Notes: generated by a model from the sequence alone, not told the origin. A DNA stretch of 64,000 nucleotides from Cohaesibacter haloalkalitolerans (GCF_003574655.1 NZ_QNUM01000008.1:124001-188000); one strand, 5' to 3'; shown: positions 47,590 through 56,568, counted from the first letter of the stretch. Program-made: numbers and translations.

Positions 47590-48750
47590 ATGTTTTCAAG
47601 CAACGATAGAACGCCCGTGGCGATCCCGCAGCAGCATGCAAGGCCATTTCGGCATCGGCTCAAAGACTGGCGTCTCGGGCTTTGCCTTGCTGTAACATGG
47701 ACCGTACTTCTGGCCGCCCCGCTCGGTACGGCCCCCGCAATGGCGCAGGCCCAGAAGCAGACAGCAGACTCTGCAAGCGGTTCTTCCAATCCGAGCCCGG
47801 AAAACACCGAGACGGACGCTGCCGCCGACGACAATGCGGATGCGACAACCGACCCGACCCTCAGTCCCCCGGCGTCCATTACCGACCCGTCCAATCCATT
47901 CGATGTGCCGCGTTTCGTGCTCAAGTCGACGTCGGCCTATTCGGCCTATCAGCGCGGTTTCTATCTCACCGCCTTTGCCCTTGCCACCAAGCTTGCGGGC
48001 CTTGGCGATGTCCCCTCGCAGACCCTGCTCGGCAATCTCTATCTGGACGGCTCCGGCATTCCTCAGGATTTCAAGGAAGCGGCCAACTGGTTTGCTCTCG
48101 CCGCAGATCAGGGCGACCGGGAAGCCCAGTTCAGCCTCGGCATGCTCTATGCACGGGGGCAGGGTGTCGACAAGGACCTGCAGAAGGCGCTCGGCTGGTT
48201 CGAAAAGGCCGCCGCACAGAACCAGAAGAACGCCCAGTTCAATCTGGGCCTTCTCTATCTGCACGGCCAGCTGGTAGAACAGGATACCACCAAGGCGCTG
48301 GACTTGCTGACCAAGGCTGCCAATCAGGGCGTGGCCGAGGCACAATATACGCTGGCCAATCTCTATCAGTCTGATTATTTCCCGACCCCGAATGTGGATC
48401 AGGCAGCCTATTGGATGCAGCAGGCCGCGCAGAACGGCTTTCTCGACGCCCAGTTGGAATACGGCCTGATGCTGTTTCAGGGCAAGGGCGTCGCACAGGA
48501 CTTCGCGGCCGCCCGCGCCTGGATCAAGCAGGCCGCCGATGCGGGCAGCATTCTGGCTCAGAACCGCCTCGCCCGCATCCTCGCCCGTGGCTATGGCGAG
48601 CCTCCGGCACCAGTGGATGCCGCCAAATATTATCTGCTCTCCAAACGGGCAGGCAAGACAGACGACTGGCTTGAAAAATTCTTCAAGGAACTGCCCGACG
48701 CGGAAAAGCAACTGGCAATCAAGGAACTCGGCAGCCGGACATTCTGGTAG
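47590..48750 (+). CDS. secreted or envelope Sel1/TPR-repeat protein
   Basis: The 386-residue protein has a hydrophobic N-terminal segment (about 28-52, LGLCLAVTWTVLLAAPLGTA, then PAMAQA), probably a signal peptide. An Asp/Ala-rich low-complexity part (about 53-100) follows. At least six Sel1-like repeats span about 125-360, for example LLGNLYLDGSGIPQDFKEAA and SLGMLYARGQGVDKDLQKAL. Such repeats mediate protein contacts, and no partner can be named. Its strand and spacing suggest its own promoter. Confidence 0.85.
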   Translation: MFSSNDRTPVAIPQQHARPFRHRLKDWRLGLCLAVTWTVLLAAPLGTAPAMAQAQKQTADSASGSSNPSPENTETDAAADDNADATTDPTLSPPASITDPSNPFDVPRFVLKSTSAYSAYQRGFYLTAFALATKLAGLGDVPSQTLLGNLYLDGSGIPQDFKEAANWFALAADQGDREAQFSLGMLYARGQGVDKDLQKALGWFEKAAAQNQKNAQFNLGLLYLHGQLVEQDTTKALDLLTKAANQGVAEAQYTLANLYQSDYFPTPNVDQAAYWMQQAAQNGFLDAQLEYGLMLFQGKGVAQDFAAARAWIKQAADAGSILAQNRLARILARGYGEPPAPVDAAKYYLLSKRAGKTDDWLEKFFKELPDAEKQLAIKELGSRTFW

Positions 48751-48991
48751 GTTTTTTTCCTTTTTCTCCTGCCAGCGCGCAGTCCAAAGGTTGGCAACTT
48801 AGGTATTTCGGCAGTTTTACGCCGAAAAATCAGCCAAAAGCCTTGCAAAAGAACCCTGAATATGGTCCTACAAGGCACCCGCCCCGAAGGCTACCGTTCG
48901 CTTGGCCTCTGCGGGGCCTTTTCACCCTATGGCATTATTACAGGATCGCAGCTGCCTTTGGTTCCGCGTCCTGTCAGCAAGATGGCTTGTT

Positions 48992-49555
48992 ATGAAAATC
49001 AATGGTAACGAAATCCGGCCTGGCAACGTGATCGAACATCAGGGCACGATCTGGGCTGCAGTCAAGGTGAATGCAGTGAAACCCGGCAAGGGTGGCGCAT
49101 TCGCTCAGGTTGAGCTGAAGAATCTGCTCGACGGCCGCAAACTCAACGAACGCTTCCGTGCATCGGAAACCGTTGAGCGCGTGCGTCTGGAGCAGAAGGA
49201 TTTCACGTTCCTTTATGAAGAAGGCGAGAACCTTGTCTTCATGGATACTGAATCCTACGAACAGCTCGAACTGAACAAGGATTTCGTCGGCGAGCGCGCT
49301 GCGTTCCTGCAGGACGGCATGCCTGTTGTGGTCGAACTCTACGAAGAACGCCCGATCGGCATCGATCTGCCTGATCAGGTCACACTGGAAGTGACGGAAA
49401 CCGAGCCGACCATCAAGGGCCAGACCCAGTCGTCTTCCTACAAACCGGCAATGCTTGAAAATGGCGTTCGCTGCATGGTGCCTCCGTTCATCACTACCGG
49501 TGAAAAGATCGTCGTCGACACCAACGAAATCGAATATGTGAAGCGCGCCGACTAG
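48992..49555 (+). CDS. efp: elongation factor P
   Basis: EF-P relieves ribosome stalling at polyproline. The 187-residue protein has three beta-domains. The modification loop is [20 protein letters not shown], with the lysine that is beta-lysylated in some bacteria. The C-terminal end is [20 protein letters not shown]. The frame is open from 48902, but the ATG at 48992 begins the canonical [20 protein letters not shown]. TolA, with its proline-rich linker, is a plausible client in this genome. Confidence 0.96.
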   Translation: MKINGNEIRPGNVIEHQGTIWAAVKVNAVKPGKGGAFAQVELKNLLDGRKLNERFRASETVERVRLEQKDFTFLYEEGENLVFMDTESYEQLELNKDFVGERAAFLQDGMPVVVELYEERPIGIDLPDQVTLEVTETEPTIKGQTQSSSYKPAMLENGVRCMVPPFITTGEKIVVDTNEIEYVKRAD

Positions 49556-49753
49556 GCCCTTTGCTCCCGGACGACCGGTTCGTCTGGCTCATCAAGTTTC
49601 ATGGCGCGTCGACGAATGGCTTTTTCGTTGACGCGCCTTGTTTTACCCTTGCGGCGCTCCCTTGCAACATCGATCATACGGGGCAGTCCGCGTCCGTCCG
49701 TATATCAAGGCTCGTTTTGTCAAGCCCCGCTCTATCTAGGAACGTCAACGAAA

Positions 49754-50539
49754 ATGGCACGCTCAGCTCTCCTCAACGTCATGGTACAGGCCGCACTCAA
49801 GGCAGGCCGCAAGCTTGCTCGCGATTTCGGTGAATTGGAAAACCTTCAGGTCTCGCGCAAGGGACCGGGCGATTTTGTCACCAACGCCGATCTGCAGGCA
49901 GAAAAGACCCTGACCGACGAGCTGCGCAGGGCACGTCCGAACTTCGGCTTCCTGCGGGAAGAATCCGGCGCTGAGGAAGGCCTCGACAAAAGCCACCGCT
50001 GGATCATCGACCCGCTGGATGGCACCACCAACTTCCTGCACGGCATTCCCATTTTCTCCATTTCCATTGCGCTGGAACATGAAGGCCGCATCATTGCCGG
50101 GGTGATCTACAACCCGGCCACCGACGACCTCTTCACCGCTGAACGGGGCCGTGGCGCGTTCCACAACGACCGCCGCATGCGCGTAGCCGCTCGCGATGAT
50201 ATCCATGATTGCGTCATCGGCACCGGCATCCCCCATCTGGGTCGCGGCAAGCACAAGCCTTATCTGGCCCACCTGGAAAACGTCATGGCCGAAGTATCTG
50301 GCATCCGTCGCCTCGGCTCGGCCGCCCTCGACATGGCCTACGTGGCATCGGGTCGCTTTGACGGCTTCTGGGAAGAATCCATCAACGCCTGGGACATTGC
50401 CGCAGGGGTTCTGATGGTGCGTGAAGCCGGTGGCTTTGTGACCGATATGGAAGGTGGCGACAAGATGCTGGAAATCGGCTCTGTCATCGCAGGCAACGAG
50501 CTGATTCGCATGCGTCTGGAAAAGATCCTGAAGAAATAG
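49754..50539 (+). CDS. suhB: inositol-monophosphatase family protein, SuhB-like
   Basis: The 261-residue magnesium-dependent phosphatase has the family motifs GDFVTNADLQAEKTL, GFLREESGAEEG (metal Glu), IIDPLDGTTNFLHGIPIFSI (metal Asp) and WEESINAWDIAAGVLMVREA. SuhB proteins dephosphorylate inositol phosphates and also act with Nus factors in rRNA transcription in E. coli. The ATG at 49754 is preferred over 49601, whose extension is unlike the family. Confidence 0.92.
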   Translation: MARSALLNVMVQAALKAGRKLARDFGELENLQVSRKGPGDFVTNADLQAEKTLTDELRRARPNFGFLREESGAEEGLDKSHRWIIDPLDGTTNFLHGIPIFSISIALEHEGRIIAGVIYNPATDDLFTAERGRGAFHNDRRMRVAARDDIHDCVIGTGIPHLGRGKHKPYLAHLENVMAEVSGIRRLGSAALDMAYVASGRFDGFWEESINAWDIAAGVLMVREAGGFVTDMEGGDKMLEIGSVIAGNELIRMRLEKILKK

Positions 50540-50566
50540 GCCTACCGGCTTATTGAAGCGTTTTGA

Positions 50567-50596
50567 GGAGGTCGCCCACCCGGCGATCTCCTTTTT
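50567..50596 (+). terminator. terminator of suhB
   Basis: GGAGGTCGCC (50567-50576) pairs with GGCGATCTCC (50582-50591), with one G-T wobble, followed by TTTTT. Confidence 0.92.
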
Positions 50597-50752
50597 GTTT
50601 GAGCTCACCGCGTCGCACCGCAGCGCTTTTGCCGCAAACCAGCTCTTCAAGGGGCTAAAAGACCGGGTTCCCCGCCGCAAAACTGCGCAACAGCATTCTC
50701 CTGCGCTCATCAGTTGGGGCAATTTTTACCCCCAAATCCGGCCTTCTATATA

Positions 50753-50818
50753 CATATATTCGAAATTCAAAAAATAGCTGTCAATTCCCTCGCAAATTTG
50801 ACTTAAGTCGAATATATG
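50753..50818. promoter_or_regulatory. symmetric operator-like sites before the YeeE/YedE gene
   Basis: CATATATTCGA (50753-50763) and TCGAATATATG (50808-50818) are exact 11-base inverted copies 44 bases apart. GACTTAAGTC (50800-50809) is a 10-bp palindrome overlapping the second. AT-rich symmetric sites like this are bound by ArsR-type sulfide sensors such as BigR in related operons, but no such regulator gene is in the window. Confidence 0.5.
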
Positions 50819-50900
50819 AAAGTATGAGAAGAGTATGCTCCTTCCGTCCTGTCTGGTGCTGTCCAGTTCGGGCATCCATCCCTTTCGTGGAGTTCATCAA

Positions 50901-51317
50901 GTGACCGCATTCACCCCCCTTGTTTCCTATGCTGGCGGCATGCTGATCGGCCTAGCCGCAGTTCTGTTGATGCTGTTCTGGGGTCGCATCGCTGGCATGA
51001 CCGGCATTCTGGCTGGCATCCTGCCACCGTTCGGCAGCGACGTGCGCTGGAAGGCAAGCTTTCTGGCTGGTGCCATACTCGCTCCCCTCCTCTATCAACT
51101 GGCCATCGCCAAGGTTGACTACCAGATGCCCATATCCTCCACGGAACTCATTGTTGGCGGCGTCGTCACCGGCATCGGCGTGACCTTCGGCTCCGGCTGC
51201 ACATCCGGCCACGGTGTCTGCGGCCTTGCCCGCTTTTCGCGCCGGTCGGCCGTCGCCGTGATCATGTTCATGAGCTTCGCCTTCCTGACCGTCTTCGTGA
51301 CCCGCCATATCGTATAA
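50901..51317 (+). CDS. YeeE/YedE (TsuA-like) membrane protein, first half
   Basis: The 138-residue protein has four hydrophobic segments and the conserved cysteine signature GVTFGSGCTSGHGVCGLARF (about residues 95-115). In YeeE/YedE proteins such cysteines relay thiosulfate-type sulfur compounds across the membrane. A GTG start at 50901 with GGAG upstream gives the usual N-terminus TAFTPLVSYAGGMLIGL, and a longer ATG start at 50835 is rejected. It precedes its partner by 11 bases. Confidence 0.85.
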   Translation: MTAFTPLVSYAGGMLIGLAAVLLMLFWGRIAGMTGILAGILPPFGSDVRWKASFLAGAILAPLLYQLAIAKVDYQMPISSTELIVGGVVTGIGVTFGSGCTSGHGVCGLARFSRRSAVAVIMFMSFAFLTVFVTRHIV

Positions 51318-51328
51318 GGACACCCATC

Positions 51329-51820
51329 ATGCGCTATATCGTCGTTGGATTGATCGGGGCGATTTTTGGCCTCGGCATCATTACATCCGGCATGGGCAAT
51401 CCGGCCAAGGTGCTTAATTTCTTCGATCTGGCAGGCAGCTTCGACCCCAGCCTGGCCTTTGTCATGGCTGGGGCTCTGACCGTTGCCGTGCCCGGTTACG
51501 CCTTCATTTTCCGCAAGCTGCGCAAGCCTGTCTTCACCTCAGACTTCAACGTGCCGACCAACCGCAAGATCGACCGCAAGCTGGTCATCGGCTCTTCCAT
51601 CTTCGGAATCGGCTGGGGTATTGGCGGCTTCTGCCCCGGCGCCTCCCTGCCCGCGCTGGGTTTGGGGCACCTCTCCAGCTACATTTTCGTGCTGGCGCTC
51701 GTCACCGGAATCATCCTTGCGCAACTGATTCAAAAAACGAAAGCCCTCGACATCTTCTCCCGAGCCCTGCGCAGAATCCCGCTTAACGGCGATGCCGGAG
51801 AATTACAGGACAGGGCATAA
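51329..51820 (+). CDS. YeeE/YedE-type membrane protein, second half (DUF6691)
   Basis: The 163-residue partner has about four transmembrane segments. It has the motifs GLGIITSGMGNPAKVLNFFD near the N-terminus and GWGIGGFCPGASLPALGLGH with one conserved cysteine. Together with the upstream gene it mimics a full-length YeeE. These split pairs commonly occur with sulfide-responsive regulators and sulfur dioxygenases, neither of which is seen here. The role is inferred to be sulfur-compound transport. Confidence 0.85.
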   Translation: MRYIVVGLIGAIFGLGIITSGMGNPAKVLNFFDLAGSFDPSLAFVMAGALTVAVPGYAFIFRKLRKPVFTSDFNVPTNRKIDRKLVIGSSIFGIGWGIGGFCPGASLPALGLGHLSSYIFVLALVTGIILAQLIQKTKALDIFSRALRRIPLNGDAGELQDRA

Positions 51821-51968
51821 CCTCCCGCGAGTGTCATCTTTCTGCCCCTGATTGCGTGTATAGTCCACAAGCCCCCTTTTCCTATTGGACGAAATTGGGC
51901 AAAGTTCTGGGGCTTGTGGTTAACAAATCCTCAAGCCCCTGATTTGCTTTACGCGTAACCGGAATCGG

Positions 51969-53006
51969 ATGATGTCTAGCGAACTCGATCCTTACAAGCT
52001 TTCAAGCCCACAACGCTATTTGTGGCGCATGCTCATTTTCATCGGCGCGGCAGCCTTTGTTCCCATCATCCTTTACCGACAGATCCTGCAGGCCTTCTGG
52101 AGCAACCCGCTCCTGAACTCCATGATCTTCTTCGTGCTGGCGATCGGCATCTTCCTAGCCATGCGGCAGGTGGTGCGGCTTTTCCGGGAAGTCAAATGGG
52201 TCAACAATTTCCGCCTCGGCGACCCCGGCCTTGAGGTTGATCGCCCCCCGATCCTGCTGGCGCCCATGGCAACCCTGCTTGGCGACCGGGTCGGCCGCAT
52301 GGCGATCAACACCTCGACCATGCGCTCCATTCTGGAATCCGTCGGCATGCGCCTCGACGAAGCCCGCGACATGTCCCGCTATTTCACCGGCCTTCTGGTG
52401 TTCCTCGGCCTTCTGGGCACCTTCTGGGGCCTGTTGCAGACCGTGAGCTCGGTTGGCGACGTCATCAGCTCGCTCTCGGTTGCCTCCAGCGATGTCGGCG
52501 TGATCTTTGAAGACCTCAAGCAGGGTCTGGAAGCACCATTGCAGGGCATGGGCACGGCCTTTTCTTCCTCCCTTTTCGGTCTTTCCGGCTCGCTGGTTCT
52601 GGGCTTCCTCGACCTGCAGGCCAGTCAGGCTCAAACCCGCTTCTTCACCAATCTTGAAGACTGGCTGTCGACGGTGACCGACATCAACTTCGAAGCACTG
52701 GACAGCAGCTACGGCGAAGCGCTGGGCAACGGCGACAACGAACAGCTTGTTGCGGTTCTTGACCAGCTCTCGCGCAAGATCGATCAGGTAGGCGCCGACA
52801 GCAAGACCGGCAGCGGCCGCAGCGCCACAGCCGCCATGGCCAACCTTGCCGAGGGCATTCAGGGGCTGGTGCAGCATCTGAGGTCCGAGCAACAGCTGAT
52901 GCGCGAATGGGCCGATCAGCAGGCCACCCAGCAGGAAGAGGTCAAGGAGGTTCTGGTCAAGCTCAACAGCGTCCTGACCCTTGCCACCAAGAGCCGACAA
53001 GACTAG
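51969..53006 (+). CDS. MotA/TolQ/ExbB-like proton-channel protein of unknown role
   Basis: The 345-residue protein has transmembrane segments at about 20-38, 48-67, 139-157 and 195-215. The last two hold the MotA/ExbB core (LLVFLGLLGTFWGLLQTVSS and MGTAFSSSLFGLSGSLVLGF). A cytoplasmic domain lies between segments 2 and 3, and a helical C-terminal tail (about 245-340) is rich in Gln and Glu. It pairs with the downstream OmpA-like gene as a stator-type ion channel. There are no flagellar genes around, so a flagellar role is doubtful. Similar pairs occur singly in Rhizobiales chromosomes. Confidence 0.85.
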   Translation: MMSSELDPYKLSSPQRYLWRMLIFIGAAAFVPIILYRQILQAFWSNPLLNSMIFFVLAIGIFLAMRQVVRLFREVKWVNNFRLGDPGLEVDRPPILLAPMATLLGDRVGRMAINTSTMRSILESVGMRLDEARDMSRYFTGLLVFLGLLGTFWGLLQTVSSVGDVISSLSVASSDVGVIFEDLKQGLEAPLQGMGTAFSSSLFGLSGSLVLGFLDLQASQAQTRFFTNLEDWLSTVTDINFEALDSSYGEALGNGDNEQLVAVLDQLSRKIDQVGADSKTGSGRSATAAMANLAEGIQGLVQHLRSEQQLMREWADQQATQQEEVKEVLVKLNSVLTLATKSRQD

Positions 53007-53040
53007 ACCGTCGGCTCAAGGACCAGCTCGTGGGCCACTT

Positions 53041-53070
53041 CATCGGCCAGCTCATCGGCCAGCTCATCGG
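53041..53070. repeat. 12-bp tandem repeat, 2.5 copies
   Basis: CATCGGCCAGCT occurs twice head to tail, followed by a half copy, in the 111-base gap between the MotA-like and OmpA-like genes. Its role is unknown. Confidence 0.9.
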
Positions 53071-53117
53071 AGGGGCTCCCGGTCCCTCAATGCCAATTTG
53101 ATTTGTGAGGAAAGACA

Positions 53118-54146
53118 ATGGGCCTGTCCCGTAACCGACGCAGCGAACAGAGAGCCGACTATTGGCCCGGGTTTGTCGATGCCATGGCAACCCTGTTGCT
53201 CGTGCTCATCTTTCTGCTCACAGTCTTCATGGTGGCCCAGTTCTTCCTCAGTCAGGAGATCTCGGGCAAGGACACGGCCCTCAACAAGCTCAACAGCCAA
53301 ATTGCCGAGCTGACCGAACTGCTGGCGCTGGAACGCGCCAAGGGGCAGGACATGGAAAGCTCGCTGGTGACCCTGCAGGCGAGCCTGTCGAGTGCGGAAG
53401 CCGCGCGCGACCGCTTTGCCCTGCAGATCGAAAGCCAGAAAGGCGATCAGGACACCCAAGGCGGCCAAATCGCCAGCCTCACCAGCAAGCTGGAGAGCGA
53501 GAAGGCCATTTCCCAGCGAGCCCTCGCGCAGGTGGAATTGCTCAACCAGCAGATCTCCGCTCTGCGCCGCCAGATCGCAGCACTGGAGGATGCCCTTGAG
53601 GCCTCCGAAACCCGCGACAAGGAAAGCCAGACCAAGATTGCCAGCCTCGGCAAGCGCCTCAACATTGCCCTTGCCCAGCGCGTGCAGGAGCTGTCTCGCT
53701 ATCGCTCGGACTTCTTCGGCCGTCTGAGGGAAATCCTCTCGCAGCGCTCCGATATCCGCGTGGTTGGCGACCGCTTCGTGTTCCAGTCCGAAGTGCTGTT
53801 CTCATCGGGTGAAGATCGCATGAAGGCGGAGGGCGAGCAGGAGCTCGACCATGTGGCAGACGCCATCATGGAGCTCATTCAGGACATTCCCGAAGAAATC
53901 GACTGGGTGCTGCGCGTCGACGGCCATACGGACAACCGGCCGATCAACAGCGCCCGCTTCCCTTCCAACTGGGAGCTGTCATCGGCCCGCGCCATTTCGG
54001 TGGTCAAATATCTGATCTCCAAGGGCGTGCCGCCCAAGCGTCTGGTCGCCGCCGGGTTCGGCGAATTCCAGCCGCTGGAAGAAGGCGACAGCGAAGAGGC
54101 CCTGCGCAAGAACCGCCGCATCGAGTTCAAGCTCACCCAGCGCTAG
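53118..54146 (+). CDS. MotB/OmpA-like peptidoglycan-binding stator protein
   Basis: The 342-residue protein has one N-terminal transmembrane helix (about 20-44). An aspartate lies at its cytoplasmic start (FVDAMATLLLVLIFLLTVFM), like the proton-carrying Asp of MotB, TolR and ZorB. A long coiled coil (about 50-190) follows, then an OmpA-type peptidoglycan-binding domain (about 215-342, VDGHTDNRPIN and NWELSSARAISVVKYLISKG). The coiled coil is much longer than in MotB. A GAGG ribosome site precedes the ATG. Its last 14 bases overlap the convergent ABC gene. Confidence 0.88.
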   Translation: MGLSRNRRSEQRADYWPGFVDAMATLLLVLIFLLTVFMVAQFFLSQEISGKDTALNKLNSQIAELTELLALERAKGQDMESSLVTLQASLSSAEAARDRFALQIESQKGDQDTQGGQIASLTSKLESEKAISQRALAQVELLNQQISALRRQIAALEDALEASETRDKESQTKIASLGKRLNIALAQRVQELSRYRSDFFGRLREILSQRSDIRVVGDRFVFQSEVLFSSGEDRMKAEGEQELDHVADAIMELIQDIPEEIDWVLRVDGHTDNRPINSARFPSNWELSSARAISVVKYLISKGVPPKRLVAAGFGEFQPLEEGDSEEALRKNRRIEFKLTQR

Positions 54147-55953
54147 GATGGGGCAACCCTTCATCGGACCCGGCCTCATCATCCAGCGCATCCATGCTGA
54201 ATTGTAGCCGGGCCAGCCGCGCATAAAGCCCGCCCTCGGCCACGAGACTTTCGTGACTGCCCTGCTCCACCAGCGCTCCCTTGTCCAGCACCAGCAACCG
54301 GTCGGCCTTTTTGACGGTTGCCAGACGATGGGCGATGACGATCGTCGTCCGCCCCTTCATCAGGTCGGCCAGCGCCAGCTGCACAAAGCGCTCGCTCTCG
54401 GCATCAAGGGCGCTGGTCGCCTCGTCAAGCAACAGAATCGGCGCATCCTTGAGAATGGCCCGGGCAATCGCCAGCCGTTGCCGCTGGCCGCCGGAAAGCG
54501 TCACGCCGCGTTCCCCGACCATGGTGTCGTAACCCTCGGACATCGCTGCGATAAAGTCATGAGCATGGGCCGCTTTGGCTGCTGCCATGACCTCGTCCCG
54601 GCTCGCCCCTTCCCGTCCCATCGCGATATTGTCAGCGATTGACATGGCAAAGATCACCGGCTCCTGCGGCACCAGTGCAATGGCCTTGCGCAGCTCGGCA
54701 AGGGCAAGCAGGTCAACCGGTTGCCCGCCGAGCAGGATCTGCCCGTTCTCTGGATCATAGAAGCGCATCAGCAGCTGGAACACGGTCGTCTTGCCCGCCC
54801 CCGACGGCCCGACGATAGCCACGGTCTCGCCAGCCTTGATCGCAAAGGAAAGGGCGGTGAGCACCGGGCTCCGGGTGGAGGACGGATAATGGAAGTCCAC
54901 ATCTCTGAACTGCACCGACAGACTGGTCGCGCTGCCAAGGCGCGACACCTGCTCGGCACTTTTCACCAAAACCGGCTCTTCAAGCAGCTCGAACAGGCGT
55001 TCGGCAGAACCGGAGGCTTGCGAAATTTCGCCCCAGACCTCGCTCATGCCTCCAAGACCGGCGGCTGCCATGGTCGAATAGATCACGAACTGGCTGAGAG
55101 CCCCGGCGCTGAGCCGCCCGGCCGTCACATCCTGCGCCGCATACCACAGCACACCGACGATCGAGGCAAAGATCACGAAGAAGGCAAAGGCCGTCAACAC
55201 GGCTCTGGCCCGCACCGAGGCCCTCGCGGCGCCGAAAGCGGACTCGATGCTGCCGCTGAACACGGAGCGGGCACGCTCTTCCTGCGTGAAGGCCTGCAGG
55301 ATCCGCATCGCCCCAATCGCTTCTGTCGCAAAGGCCGAGCTGTCTGCCAGCCGGTCTTGGGCAAAGCGCTGCTTCCGGCGCACCCAGCGTCCCAGAAAGA
55401 CCAGCGGCAACACGATGAAGGGAATGGCCCCGAGCACCAGAAGCGACATGCGCGGACTGGTCACCACCATCATCACCGCGGCCCCGGCGAACAGCAGGAA
55501 GTTGCGCAGGGCCAACGACGCCGAGGCCCCCACTGCCGAGCGGATCTGGGTGGCATCTGCCGTCAGGCGCGAAACGATCTCGCCGCTGCGTACCCGGTCA
55601 TAGAATTCCGGCGACAGCAGGGTCAGCTTGGCAAAGACATCCGTGCGCAGGTCATTGACCACGCGCTCCCCCAGGATGATGACGAAATAGTAGCGGCTCG
55701 CCGACATCAGCGCCAACAGGACCACGGCCACGATGAGTAGCCCCGTGAAGTGGTTCACGGATGCAACATCGTTGCCCGAGATGCCCTGATCAACGAATCC
55801 CCTGACGAGAATCGGCAGCGACAGGGTCGCCAGCGAGGCAAGGACCAGCGAGACGAACGCCGCCAGAACCAGCCCCCGATAGTTCAAGGCATAGGGTGCC
55901 AACCGTAACAGCGGTTGAAAACGGACCCTGGAGGGAGAATTGGATTCGGCCAT
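54133..55953 (-). CDS. ABC exporter, fused permease-ATPase (MsbA/LmrA type)
   Basis: The 606-residue half-transporter has six transmembrane helices in the first 300 residues. The ATPase domain follows, with Walker A VGPSGAGKTT, signature LSGGQRQRLAIARA, Walker B LLLDEATSALD and the switch histidine in VIAHRLATV. It should work as a homodimer exporting lipid or hydrophobic compounds, and the substrate is unknown. The ATG at 55953 with GGAG is preferred to 55980. The 3' end overlaps the convergent OmpA-like gene by 14 bases with no terminator between. Confidence 0.92.
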   Translation of the reverse strand: MAESNSPSRVRFQPLLRLAPYALNYRGLVLAAFVSLVLASLATLSLPILVRGFVDQGISGNDVASVNHFTGLLIVAVVLLALMSASRYYFVIILGERVVNDLRTDVFAKLTLLSPEFYDRVRSGEIVSRLTADATQIRSAVGASASLALRNFLLFAGAAVMMVVTSPRMSLLVLGAIPFIVLPLVFLGRWVRRKQRFAQDRLADSSAFATEAIGAMRILQAFTQEERARSVFSGSIESAFGAARASVRARAVLTAFAFFVIFASIVGVLWYAAQDVTAGRLSAGALSQFVIYSTMAAAGLGGMSEVWGEISQASGSAERLFELLEEPVLVKSAEQVSRLGSATSLSVQFRDVDFHYPSSTRSPVLTALSFAIKAGETVAIVGPSGAGKTTVFQLLMRFYDPENGQILLGGQPVDLLALAELRKAIALVPQEPVIFAMSIADNIAMGREGASRDEVMAAAKAAHAHDFIAAMSEGYDTMVGERGVTLSGGQRQRLAIARAILKDAPILLLDEATSALDAESERFVQLALADLMKGRTTIVIAHRLATVKKADRLLVLDKGALVEQGSHESLVAEGGLYARLARLQFSMDALDDEAGSDEGLPHPSAG

Positions 55954-56283
55954 AAAGACGCTCCAGTGAGAGAAATGCACTCGACATGCAGAAAATCGTA
56001 AGGCGAATAGGCTTTTTTACGCCCCAAGATGGGGAACAGGCTTGTATATCTCTACGCACTGCGGTATACGGACGCAAATTATTTTGATGGCTGTGTGGCT
56101 AGCCCGCCCGCAGCCACGCTTTTTGGACCCCGGTGACCGACAGGCAATCGCCTCGTTCATTGTGGTTCCATTGAATATGGTGGCCGGTTTCAGCCAGGCA
56201 TATTCCGAAACCCACTTTTGATCGACCAAGTGCTCGAGGCTCACCTTGTCACTGGTTGATTGACCGCTAAGGACGTCCTGACG
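55954..56283. promoter_or_regulatory. divergent region before rpmE
   Basis: No gene. A small CGCCCC...GGGG hairpin lies near 56020-56035. The rpmE ribosome site is inside AGGACGTCCT (about 56268-56277), a perfect 10-bp palindrome that could mask translation. Leader control of L31 is possible but not shown. Confidence 0.4.
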
Positions 56284-56508
56284 ATGAAAAAAGAACTCCA
56301 TCCTGACTATCACATGATCAAAGTTGTCATGACCGATGGCACCGAATTCATGACCCGCTCCACCTATGGTTCCGAGGGCGAAACCCTGAACCTGGATATC
56401 GACCCGACTTCCCATCCGGCATGGACTGGTTCTACCAACCAGCTGCTGGACCGTGGCGGTCGCGTATCCCGCTTCAAGGATAAGTTTGCTGGCTTCCTGG
56501 GCGCCTAA
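56284..56508 (+). CDS. rpmE: 50S ribosomal protein L31
   Basis: The 74-residue protein matches alphaproteobacterial L31 ([54 protein letters not shown]). It has none of the zinc-binding cysteines, so it is of the zinc-independent kind. The ATG at 56284 gives the standard start, and 56260 is rejected. Confidence 0.96.
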   Translation: MKKELHPDYHMIKVVMTDGTEFMTRSTYGSEGETLNLDIDPTSHPAWTGSTNQLLDRGGRVSRFKDKFAGFLGA

Positions 56509-56535
56509 GCCCTGCGACCACAGCTTGCTGTTTCA

Positions 56536-56568
56536 AAAACCCGGTGTCGTCGACATCGGGTTTTTTTT
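56536..56568 (+). terminator. terminator of rpmE
   Basis: AAAACCCG-g-TGTC pairs with GACA-t-CGGGTTTT, followed by further T residues, 28 bases after the stop. Confidence 0.92.

Larger units (their letters stand above)
50540..50900. promoter_or_regulatory. suhB terminator and YeeE promoter region
   Basis: It contains the suhB terminator (50567-50596), a TTGGGG/CCCCAA hairpin (about 50714-50736) and an AT-rich promoter-proximal part with symmetric sites (50753-50818). No gene is present. Confidence 0.55.

Noticed and set aside
51969-54146. Zorya anti-phage system suggested by the MotA-like/OmpA-like pair
   Set aside because: The ZorC, ZorD or ZorE partners are absent. The next gene is a convergent ABC exporter and the other neighbour is a sulfur transporter, so only a distant architectural likeness remains.
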